A DNA stretch of 48,230 bases from positions 1 to 48,230 of the forward strand of contig DROQ01000114.1 in NCBI GenBank assembly GCA_011321845.1, in the 5' to 3' direction. Position numbers and translations under genes: made by a program. Below the pieces are notes generated by a model. The model saw only the letters and a program-made list of their open reading frames with translations, was not told the origin of the DNA and ran no database searches. Source of the stretch: Planctomycetota bacterium. GTDB taxonomy: Bacteria > Planctomycetota > UBA1135 > GCA-002748355. Each line of letters starts with the position of its first letter. Within the stretch, counting starts at the first letter, position 1. Shown one piece after another: positions 41,953-48,230 of the stretch.

Positions 41953-42594
41953 ATGCTAACCGATTCCTTTTGGCTTCCCTTTGTTTCCTTTCTTGCCCTC
42001 CTTGGGGCGGGTCTCGGAAACCTGTGGACAGGGAGAAGCGGGGTGGGATTCTTGCAATTCAGCCTTGCCTGGATTCTGGGGGATGCGGCTCTCCTGGCGG
42101 CTTTGGTGTTGGACAGCCCGGCCTGGGTTTTGCCCGCTCTCGTTCTTTCCCTCCACCTCTTCGGCTGGATGGCACTGGGGCGCTTTCTCTTTCAGCGATT
42201 CCGGCGACGCCGGGAGGGCTTCGAGGAAGACCAGAGAGCGGTTTTTCGCAAAGCCCTACAGGCATGGATGAAGGGAGCCGATGAAGAGGTTCTGCCCTTG
42301 GCAAGGGGATTATTGCACAAAGATCCCTGGTTTTTCCCGGCCCTGGTTCTTATGGCCAAGGTCGCCTTTGTTTCCGGTAAGACGGGAAGGGCTCGCCGGT
42401 TGGGGCGCAAAGCCGCAGCCCTGGCGAGAGATCCCGACGAGGCCGCACTGATCGAGGAAGAAATTGAATGGGTCGTTCCGAAGAAAAAACCTCTGCTGTC
42501 CCCTCCGTCGAAACCCAACCCCAACGAGCTGCCCCCCCAAGACCCCGGGGTACTCCCCGAAACTTCGCCGAAACTGAGGGCGAGAGGAGCATGA
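41953..42594 (+). CDS. Membrane protein with soluble helical domain
   Basis: 213 aa from ATG 41953 (no good ribosome site). Three hydrophobic segments at about 5-30, 35-58 and 58-78 (WLPFVSFLALLGAGLGNLW; FLQFSLAWILGDAALLAALVL; WVLPALVLSLHLFGWMALGRFL). Then comes an Arg-rich turn and a TPR-like domain (AVFRKALQAWMKGADEEVLPLARGLLHKDPWFFPALVLMAKVAF) and a Pro-rich tail. Its stop overlaps the glycosyltransferase start (ATGA), so the two probably act together in the envelope. Unknown function. Confidence 0.75.
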   Translation: MLTDSFWLPFVSFLALLGAGLGNLWTGRSGVGFLQFSLAWILGDAALLAALVLDSPAWVLPALVLSLHLFGWMALGRFLFQRFRRRREGFEEDQRAVFRKALQAWMKGADEEVLPLARGLLHKDPWFFPALVLMAKVAFVSGKTGRARRLGRKAAALARDPDEAALIEEEIEWVVPKKKPLLSPPSKPNPNELPPQDPGVLPETSPKLRARGA

Positions 42595-43337
42595 CGGTGG
42601 CTGGGAAGAAATCCAGCAGCCTCCTCCTTACCCCCATCGCTCCAGAGGACATCCTCTTGAGCGTGGTGATCCCCGTTTACAACGAGGAGGCGACCCTCGA
42701 GCTTTGCGTCGAACGCGTCCGGAACGAGGAAACCAACAAGGAGATCATCCTGGTGGACGACGGGTCCACGGATGGGACCCCGGAGATCCTGGACCGGCTG
42801 GAAAAGCTTCCCGGCATTCGGGTGATTCGACACGACCGGAATCGCGGCAAAGGAGCTGCCCTCAAGACAGGGTTTCAGAACTGCCTGGGGAATGTCGTGA
42901 TCATCCAGGACGCGGATCTCGAGTACGATCCTCAGGATTACAAGGCCCTGCTCAAACCCATCATCCAGGGGCAGGCGGATGTGGTGTACGGCTCGCGGTT
43001 CTTGATCCGACACTATGCGCGGGTGCACATGTTCTCGCATTACCTTGGGAATCGAATGCTGACCTTCATCAGCGACTTGTTTACCGGGATCAACATCTCC
43101 GATATGGAAACCTGCTACAAGATGTTCCGACGGGAGATCGTGGAGAAGCTGAATCTCAAGAGCAAGCGCTTCGATGTGGAGCCGGAGATCACGGCCAAGA
43201 TCGCCAAAATGAAGTGCCGGATCTACGAGGTCCCGATTTCTTACGCGGGTCGTGATTTCGATGAGGGGAAGAAGATCTCTTGGCGCGATGGCTTTACCGC
43301 TCTTTGGGCTATCATCAAGTTCAAGTTCACGAACTAA
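42591..43337 (+). CDS. DPM1-like family 2 glycosyltransferase
   Basis: 248 aa; ATG 42591 follows GAGAGGAG and overlaps the previous stop. Strong family marks: LSVVIPVYNEEATLELCVERV, EIILVDDGSTDGTPEI, RNRGKGAALKTGF, DxD in IIQDADLEYDPQDYKAL, VVYGSRFL, LFTGINISDMETCYKMFRREI, and the closing SYAGRDFDEGKKISWRDGFTALWAIIKFKF. The type transfers a hexose to a polyprenyl phosphate on the cytoplasmic side. The second repeat array starts 11 bases after its stop. Confidence 0.93.
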   Translation: MTVAGKKSSSLLLTPIAPEDILLSVVIPVYNEEATLELCVERVRNEETNKEIILVDDGSTDGTPEILDRLEKLPGIRVIRHDRNRGKGAALKTGFQNCLGNVVIIQDADLEYDPQDYKALLKPIIQGQADVVYGSRFLIRHYARVHMFSHYLGNRMLTFISDLFTGINISDMETCYKMFRREIVEKLNLKSKRFDVEPEITAKIAKMKCRIYEVPISYAGRDFDEGKKISWRDGFTALWAIIKFKFTN

Positions 43338-43348
43338 AAGCCAACGCT

Positions 43349-43594
43349 GTAAGGAACGCCCGTAGGGAACGCCTCCAGGCGTTTCATGTAGGAAACGTCT
43401 CCAGACGTTTCACGTAGGAAACACCTCCAGGTGTTTCACGTAGGAAACGTCTCCAGACGTTTCATGTAGGAAACACCTCCAGGTGTTTCCCTGAAAAGCC
43501 TGGAGGCTTTTCCTACCAAAACGTCTGGAGACGTTTTCTACAAAAACACCTGGAGGTGTTTTCTACTCAAAACACCTGGAGGTGTTTTCTACTG
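43349..43594. repeat. Palindromic repeat array 2 (REP/BIME-like), orientation flips in the middle
   Basis: One 13-bp half-unit (43349-43361), then five GTAG-first units of 26 bp: 43362-43387, 43388-43413, 43414-43439, 43440-43465 and 43466-43491. A 2-bp joint follows, then four inverted units ending CTAC: 43494-43517 and 43518-43541 (24 bp each), 43543-43568 and 43569-43594. Left units close with GAAAC/GTTTC, right units with AAAAC/GTTTT, exactly as in array 1. Inner cores alternate GCC-TCCA-GGC-type, GTC..GAC and ACC..GGT. The last unit contains the stop codon of rsgA. No spacers. Confidence 0.93.
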
Positions 43595-44524
43595 CACTTC
43601 ACTCAGGAGTTCGAGAAAGGAGGCGTAGCGGCTGGGATGGATGCGCCCGTCCTCGAGCGCGGCCTTGATCCCGCATCTGGGCTCATGCGTGTGGCTGCAG
43701 TCATCGAAGGCGCAGCCCTCCTCCGCCTCGCGAAATTCCGGGAAGTAATGCCCCAACTCCCGGGCCTCCAACTGGAAGTGCGCGAAATTCCGGATCCCGG
43801 GTGTGTCCACCACATGCCCGCCGAAGGAGAGCGGAATCAGCGAGGAAGAAGTCGTCGTGTGCCTTCCCTCCAGGTGCTTGTCCGAGATCTCGCTGGTCAG
43901 CAAGGAGAGCCCCGGTTCCACGGCGTTCAGCAGCGAAGATTTGCCCACCCCCGAGAGCCCGGTCACAACGGAAACCTTGTCCCTGAGCAGTTCCCTAAGC
44001 GCATCGATCCCCGCCCCCGTCACCGAAGAGGTGGCCAGGCAGGGATAGCCGAGCCCCTCGTAGAACTCGGCAATCCTGACCGCGCTCTCGAAGGGCGGCT
44101 TCGCCGGCGTCCCCGCGCCTTGCTGCTCGAGATCCAGCTTGTTCAGGATGAGAATGGCGGGGATCCCCTCACGCTCGCAGCCTGTGAGGATGCGGTCCAC
44201 GAGCCGAGGCCGAAAGGGGGGGTGCCTCAGGGAGGAGACGAGCAGGCATTGGTCGATGTTGGCGACGAGGACCTGTTCGCGTTTCCCCTCTCCGGCCGTC
44301 GCCCTGGCGAGACGGTTCTTGCGAGGGAGCACTTCTTCGATGCGGGTCTCCCCGCTTGGGTCCGTCGAAAGGCGGACCAGGTCCCCGACTGCGACCGGGC
44401 GCTTGGTCCTGTTCTTCTTTTTGAAGAGTTTCCCGGCCAAGGGGACCGCAAGGGTCTTGCCTTGGAATGCGACCAGGCATTGTTTGGCGTCGATCCTGAG
44501 GATACGACCTGTGGATTCTTCCAT
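43589..44524 (-). CDS. rsgA: Ribosome small-subunit GTPase RsgA (YjeQ)
   Basis: 311 aa. N-terminal OB fold (TGRILRIDAKQCLVAFQG; RPVAVGDLVRL). A circularly permuted GTPase follows in the order G4 LNKLDL, G5-like TSSVTGAG, G1 VTGLSGVGKSSLLNAV, G2/switch region with DKHLEGRHTTTSS, and G3 VVDTPGIRNF. The C-terminal zinc site is CAFDDCSHTHEPRC. It matures the 30S subunit. The TAG stop (43591-43589) is made by the CTAC of the last palindromic repeat, so the array has reached into the gene end. Divergent from gluQ. Confidence 0.95.
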   Translation of the reverse strand: MEESTGRILRIDAKQCLVAFQGKTLAVPLAGKLFKKKNRTKRPVAVGDLVRLSTDPSGETRIEEVLPRKNRLARATAGEGKREQVLVANIDQCLLVSSLRHPPFRPRLVDRILTGCEREGIPAILILNKLDLEQQGAGTPAKPPFESAVRIAEFYEGLGYPCLATSSVTGAGIDALRELLRDKVSVVTGLSGVGKSSLLNAVEPGLSLLTSEISDKHLEGRHTTTSSSLIPLSFGGHVVDTPGIRNFAHFQLEARELGHYFPEFREAEEGCAFDDCSHTHEPRCGIKAALEDGRIHPSRYASFLELLSEVQ

Positions 44525-44580
44525 AGAGAAGGCTTCAGTCTTTGCTTGCGGGGAGCAGGGGGGACTCGGATGATCGGGGA

Positions 44581-45528
44581 ATGGTGCAAGATGTTAACGC
44601 AATTCCCGTAGGAAGGCTCGCCCCAAGCCCAACCGGCGCCCTGCACCTGGGGAATGCGCGCACCTTCTTGTTGGCCTGGCTCGCCATCCGCTCTCGCGGG
44701 GGCGTCCTCCTGTTGCGAATCGAAGATCTCGACGGCCCGCGGATCAAGAAGGGATCAGTGGAGGCGACCCTCGAGGATCTGGCCTGGCTCGGCCTGGACT
44801 GGGATGGGGAGCCTGTCCTCCAGAGCGGGCGCATCGAAGCCCACACCCTCGCCCTCGAACACCTCAAAGCGCGCGGCCTGGTCTATCCCTGCGTCTGCAC
44901 GCGCAGCGAGATCGAGCGCGCCCAGTCCGCCCCCCAGGAGGGCCTCGATCACGGGACAGCCTATCCGGGGACCTGTCGCGGGCGGTTCAGGGACGCCGCC
45001 GAGGCCCTCGCCGCCACCGGCCGCGAACCCGCTTGGCGGTTCCGGGTCGAAGAGGGCCAAGAAGTCTCCTTCGAGGACCAGGTCCATGGCTCTGTTCGCA
45101 TCGACCTTTCCAAGGACTGTGGGGACTTTGTCGTCGCGAAAAAGGACGGTCTCCCCGCCTACCAGCTCGCCGTCGTGGTGGACGACCTCGCCTTCGGCGT
45201 CAACGAGGTCCTGCGCGCCGACGACCTCCTCTCCTCGACCGCCCGGCAACTCCTCCTGATCCGGGCCCTCGGGGGACAGCCACCCTCCTACACCCATGTC
45301 CCCCTCGTCCTCGGCCCCGACGGCCGCCGCCTGGCCAAGCGCCACGGCGACAGCCGGCTCGCCCATTACCGAAACATGGGTGTCCCCCCCGGGCGGGTCC
45401 TGGGCCTGCTGGCGGAGTCGCTGGGGTTGGGAGATGGGAGTGAAGTGGCGAGTCCGCAGGAGCTTCTGGCCGATTTCGATCTTTCCCGGATTCCCCTGTC
45501 CCCGTGGGTGTTTTCCGGTGAACTTTGA
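44581..45528 (+). CDS. gluQ: Glutamyl-Q tRNA(Asp) synthetase
   Basis: 315 aa from ATG 44581 (an in-frame upstream start at 44542 would add 13 residues). It is the GluRS catalytic core without an anticodon domain: GRLAPSPTGALHLGNARTFLLAWLA (HIGH-like), LLRIEDLDGPR, zinc Cys in YPCVCTRSE and YPGTCRGR, YQLAVVVDDLAFGVNEVLRADDLLSSTARQ, and KMSKS-like GRRLAKRHGD. The size matches GluQ (about 300 aa) rather than GltX. It charges queuosine-34 of tRNA(Asp) with glutamate. Confidence 0.93.
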   Translation: MVQDVNAIPVGRLAPSPTGALHLGNARTFLLAWLAIRSRGGVLLLRIEDLDGPRIKKGSVEATLEDLAWLGLDWDGEPVLQSGRIEAHTLALEHLKARGLVYPCVCTRSEIERAQSAPQEGLDHGTAYPGTCRGRFRDAAEALAATGREPAWRFRVEEGQEVSFEDQVHGSVRIDLSKDCGDFVVAKKDGLPAYQLAVVVDDLAFGVNEVLRADDLLSSTARQLLLIRALGGQPPSYTHVPLVLGPDGRRLAKRHGDSRLAHYRNMGVPPGRVLGLLAESLGLGDGSEVASPQELLADFDLSRIPLSPWVFSGEL

Positions 45529-45530
45529 GC

Positions 45531-46640
45531 ATGCTGCCGCCCCTTCTTCTTTGGGTGTTCGCCCTTTTTCTCTCTCTTTCGCCCGCAGGCTGTCAGGGCG
45601 GGGAGGCTGAGAGTCGCCCCGCGCCCCGTCCGACCAACCGCCCATCGGCGCTCCACTCGGTGAAGAGCTGGCAGAGCCTGAGGCAGGGAGGCCGGACTAG
45701 GCGCTACCTCCTTTTCGTTCCCCAAGACCTCAAGAAGGACGAGCGGCGCCCCCTCGTTCTTCTCTTCCACGGTGCGGGGAGCAAGCCCGAGACCATTCTG
45801 CGCTCCTCCGGTTTCGACAAACTGGCGGTCCGGGAGCGATTTTTCCTCGCCGTGCCCGAGGGGACTCCCAGGCACCCGCGCCGCCGCACGCGCTTCTTCG
45901 GCAACCCCCGCACCTGGAACGATGGCTCCGGCCGGGCCAGCCTGGGCGCCTTCCAACAAAAGGTGGACGATGTGGGCTTCGTCCGCAATCTCATCGCCGA
46001 TCTCCGCCGCCGCTTCCCCATCGACCCCAAAGGGGTCTATGCAAGCGGCTTCTCCAATGGCGCTTCCCTGACCTTTCGCCTCGGTCGCGAATTGGGGGAC
46101 ACCCTCGCCGCCATCGCCCCCGTCGCTGGGGCGGACTTTGCCAAAAAGTCCCCCAAACTCCCCCTCCCTTCCCTTTTTTACATCACCGGGTTGAAGGACC
46201 CCCTCAACCCCTTTGAGGGCGGCCCCATCAAAATCCTCGGCAAGCCCATGGGGACCAAGGCCCCCGTCCTCGAGCAGCTCGCCCACTGGCGAAAGGCTCT
46301 CCACCTCCCCAAGAAACCGAGGCTTCTCGAGCACAAGGGCCCCCTCCGCGTCCTCTCCTGGGCCGCTCCCACTGGACCCGCCCCGGCCCAGCCGGCTAGG
46401 CCCGCTCCCGCCCAGCCGGCTAGGACTGCCCCCGCCCATGCCCCGGGCCAAGCTCGTTCACGCCCCAGCCATCCATCCGCCGAAATCCGCCTCCTCACCA
46501 TCCAAGGCCAAGGCCACATCTGGCCCGGCTCCCGCAGCTTGCTCCCCAAGATCCTCGTCGGCACCCGAAACCCCGCCATCGACAAGCTCGACCTCGCCCA
46601 AAGGATCTGGGCTTTCTTCCGCGCTCACCCCCGTCCTTGA
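45531..46640 (+). CDS. Lipoprotein alpha/beta hydrolase, PHB depolymerase/LpqC-type esterase
   Basis: 369 aa from ATG 45531, two bases after the gluQ stop. Lipoprotein signal ends LSLSPAGC. Family features: RRYLLFVPQDLKKDERRPLVLLFHGAGS (oxyanion strand), AVPEGTPRHPRRRTRFFGNPRTWNDGS, VDDVGFVRNLIADLRRRFPIDPKGVYASGFSNGASL (nucleophile Ser in GFSNG), and LFYITGLKDPLNPFEGG (candidate acid). The presumed catalytic His is in IQGQGHIWPG. Between acid and His lies a Pro/Ala low-complexity insert of about 35 residues with repeats of PAPAQPAR. It probably cleaves ester-linked polymers or feruloyl groups outside the cell. Confidence 0.88.
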   Translation: MLPPLLLWVFALFLSLSPAGCQGGEAESRPAPRPTNRPSALHSVKSWQSLRQGGRTRRYLLFVPQDLKKDERRPLVLLFHGAGSKPETILRSSGFDKLAVRERFFLAVPEGTPRHPRRRTRFFGNPRTWNDGSGRASLGAFQQKVDDVGFVRNLIADLRRRFPIDPKGVYASGFSNGASLTFRLGRELGDTLAAIAPVAGADFAKKSPKLPLPSLFYITGLKDPLNPFEGGPIKILGKPMGTKAPVLEQLAHWRKALHLPKKPRLLEHKGPLRVLSWAAPTGPAPAQPARPAPAQPARTAPAHAPGQARSRPSHPSAEIRLLTIQGQGHIWPGSRSLLPKILVGTRNPAIDKLDLAQRIWAFFRAHPRP

Positions 46641-47005
46641 ACTTCTTCGCCAGGACTGCGCAATTTCCCGAGAATCTTCAGGTAGCGCCGCTCCAGGTAG
46701 AAGGTGGCAAAGAGGAGGAGGACGACCACGAACATGATCAGGAACAGGAGCCAGAGCAGCACGGGCACCATCACAGCCAGGGTCTCGAGGCTGGCCGGCG
46801 GGAGGGTCTTGGCTCTCAGCTCGGGGTAGAGAACGAAGGGGTTGGACAGCATGGGGTGCTTCCAGAGCATCCATGCCGCCATGAGAAGGATACCAAGAGC
46901 GAGCAATGGCCCCCCCCAAAGCCAGGCCCGCCAAAGCCTCATCCTCTGCCGGAGGAAAGCCTTCTCCTTGGAATTCAGCCCCTCCAAGCCCTTCCCTTCC
47001 ATCAT
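46625..47005 (-). CDS. Small two-helix membrane protein
   Basis: 126 aa; AGGGAG precedes the ATG. Two hydrophobic helices (LWGGPLLALGILLMAAWML and LAVMVPVLLWLLFLIMFVVVLLLFATFYL) with basic flanks. Unknown family. It overlaps the esterase gene tail to tail by 16 bases and follows the YdeI-like gene by 9 bases, so those two form a minus-strand operon. Confidence 0.72.
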   Translation of the reverse strand: MMEGKGLEGLNSKEKAFLRQRMRLWRAWLWGGPLLALGILLMAAWMLWKHPMLSNPFVLYPELRAKTLPPASLETLAVMVPVLLWLLFLIMFVVVLLLFATFYLERRYLKILGKLRSPGEEVQGRG

Positions 47006-47014
47006 GGCGTCTCC

Positions 47015-47281
47015 CTAAGTTCCTTTTCTTTTCTTCCCCTTCCCGTAGGGCATCTTCATGTATCGGCCCCCAGCCGCAAGCTCTTCCAGCATCTGGGCGA
47101 TCCGCCGCTCCCGGGTCGCCTCCCTCTTGGCCCGCGCGATCCAGGCGAGGTAGTCATTGCGCTGGTAGGGGGGCCGGGCCTCGTAGGCCTCAAGGAGCCC
47201 ATGTTCGAGAAGGACCTGTCGCACATCGTCGGGCATGGGTTGGAGGGGGCGCTTGAGCCGGGAGGGGGGAGAGTCGGTCAT
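47015..47281 (-). CDS. YdeI/OmdA-type short protein
   Basis: 88 aa. The whole protein matches the C-terminal YdeI/OmpD-associated region: MPDDVRQVLLEHGLLEAYEARPPYQRNDYLAWIARAKREATRERRIAQMLEELAAGGRYMKMPY. Longer family members carry an N-terminal DUF1801-like part; this is the short form. The role is not established ('bacteriocin protection' in some descriptions). Confidence 0.85.
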   Translation of the reverse strand: MTDSPPSRLKRPLQPMPDDVRQVLLEHGLLEAYEARPPYQRNDYLAWIARAKREATRERRIAQMLEELAAGGRYMKMPYGKGKKRKGT

Positions 47282-47339
47282 GGGAGGATTGTAGGAAAAG
47301 GTCTCTCGATTGGGGAGGGGCCCTTCGTACACTGCATGG

Positions 47340-48230
47340 ATGAAAGGGGAGCGAATCCAATCGGAGCGAAACGCCAAGCTCAAGATCCTGCGCGAGGCGC
47401 GGGAGGGGGGAGATCTGCTGGTCGCGGAGGGGGTGCGGCTGGTGAAGGACGGGCTGGCGGCGGGGCTTAGGCCGGTGGCGCTGTTCGTGGCGCCGGTGCT
47501 GGAGCGCTCGGAGCTGGGGCGCGGTTTGCTGGAGGACCTGCGTCTCAGCTCGGCGGCGAAAGGTGGGGCAACGGATGGTGGAGCAACGGATGGTGGGGTA
47601 ACGGGAGGTGGGGTAACGGGAGGGGGGGCAAGGGGGAGTGGGGCTGCTGGAGGCGCGATAGGTTCAACAGGAGGGGAGATGCCCGCCCGAAGCCGGGCCG
47701 GGATTCCCTTGCACGAGCTGAGCGACGAGGTCCTGGCCAAGGTCTCCCGGCTCAAGACGCCCCAGGGCGTGCTGGCCGTCTTCGAGCGGCCGCGGTTCGA
47801 GGACGAGGCGTTCTTCGCGGGGGAGAGGGCCTTCGTGCTCGTGGCGGCGGGGGTCCGGGATCCGGGCAACATGGGCGCCCTGGTGCGGGTGGCCGAGGCG
47901 GCCGGGGCCAAAGGGGTCCTGGTCTGCGAGGGCTCCGCGGATCCCTTCCGCGACAAAGCCCTCCGCGGCTCCTCGGGTTCGGCCTTCCGCCTGCCCCTGC
48001 GCGCGGGGATCGCGCCGACTGCGCTGGTGGCCATGCTGCGCGCGCGCGGTGGGACCCTGCTCGGCCTCGACGCCCACGAGGGCGAGGACCTCTTCGAGGC
48101 CGACCTGGGGCCGGGGCCCCGCGCCTACGTGCTCGGCGGCGAGGGGGCGGGCCTCCCCGGCGCGCTCGCAGACCAGCTCGACCGCAAGCTGCGCATCCCC
48201 ATGGCTCCAAGCGTCGAGAGCCTCAATGTC
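47340..48230 (+). CDS. TrmH-family (SpoU) RNA 2'-O-methyltransferase, 3' end missing
   Basis: 297 codons from ATG 47340; the frame runs off the window. N-terminal substrate-binding part: IQSERNAKLKILREAREGGDLLVAEGVRLVKDGL, later LHELSDEVLAKVSRLKTPQGVLAVFE. SPOUT knot motifs: 1 AAGVRDPGNMGALVRVAEAAG, 2 AYVLGGEGAGLP, 3 IPMAPSVESLNV at the very end, so only about 10-20 residues are missing. A Gly-rich insert of about 35 residues, coded by a 15-bp tandem repeat, separates the two halves of the N-terminal domain. Target RNA unknown. Confidence 0.92.
   Translation, partial: MKGERIQSERNAKLKILREAREGGDLLVAEGVRLVKDGLAAGLRPVALFVAPVLERSELGRGLLEDLRLSSAAKGGATDGGATDGGVTGGGVTGGGARGSGAAGGAIGSTGGEMPARSRAGIPLHELSDEVLAKVSRLKTPQGVLAVFERPRFEDEAFFAGERAFVLVAAGVRDPGNMGALVRVAEAAGAKGVLVCEGSADPFRDKALRGSSGSAFRLPLRAGIAPTALVAMLRARGGTLLGLDAHEGEDLFEADLGPGPRAYVLGGEGAGLPGALADQLDRKLRIPMAPSVESLNV
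47562..47636 (+). repeat. 15-bp tandem repeat inside the TrmH-family gene
   Basis: Units begin at 47562, 47577, 47592 and 47607 with GGTGGGGTAACGGGA-like sequence, plus a degenerate fifth at 47622. The period is a multiple of three and encodes Gly-Gly-(Ala/Val)-Thr-(Asp/Gly) blocks in an interdomain loop. Confidence 0.85.

Overview
The window is high-G+C bacterial chromosome. Several traits point to Planctomycetota or a close relative, with moderate confidence: an ECF sigma factor translationally coupled to a Ser/Thr kinase with TPRs, secreted parallel beta-helix and carboxypeptidase-regulatory-like proteins, many orphan lipoproteins, and a human-like cystathionine beta-synthase. No rRNA, tRNA, CRISPR, insertion sequence or prophage gene was found. 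Start codons overlapping the previous stop as ATGA or GTGA are very common, so many genes lie in tight operons.

Layout. 1-1934: end of one gene, then a secreted regulatory-like-domain protein. 2004-6029 (minus): a four-gene operon for a Tat-exported, PaoABC-like molybdenum hydroxylase (2Fe-2S, Moco and FAD subunits plus an 86-aa protein). 6137-7357 (minus): an outer-membrane porin. 7511-14588 (plus): an orphan sigma-54 activator, a shrunken degenerate copy of its AAA+ domain, and a three-subunit molybdopterin oxidoreductase in the order B-C-A, as in tetrathionate reductase. Near-perfect, closely similar -24/-12 sigma-54 promoters precede both the degenerate AAA+ gene and the oxidoreductase operon. 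14894-17795 (minus): ygiQ, a small membrane protein and a two-CBS protein. 17991-22945 (plus): an envelope lipoprotein operon (FlgO/LpoB-like, COG3014-like and PEGA-like), whose first gene seems split by a frameshift. 22959-23220: a dense array of palindromic repeats. 23233-28170: cystathionine beta-synthase, an NtrY-like sensor kinase, a glycosyltransferase and an RluA-type pseudouridine synthase. 28249-33818: an NtrC-like regulator that has lost its phosphorylation and ATPase residues, a beta-helix protein, and the ECF sigma/kinase pair. 33904-37721 (minus): a DUF434 fragment, a membrane-anchored regulatory-like protein, the full DUF434 gene and a secreted protein. 37924-43337: a SatD-like protein, a NagB-fold protein with lysC, thiE, and a glycosyltransferase pair. 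43349-43594: a second palindromic array. 43589-48230: rsgA, gluQ, a lipoprotein esterase, small genes, and a TrmH-family methyltransferase cut by the window end.

Two items stand out. First, the two palindromic arrays are built from a roughly 26-bp unit with a GTAG foot. They flip orientation in the middle, fill the gaps between convergent genes, and vary by compensatory changes. They look like an undescribed REP/BIME family. Second, there is a self-contained sigma-54 circuit at 7.5-14.6 kb: an activator without a sensor domain, a catalytically dead AAA+ partner, and two matching sigma-54 promoters driving that partner and a respiratory molybdoenzyme.
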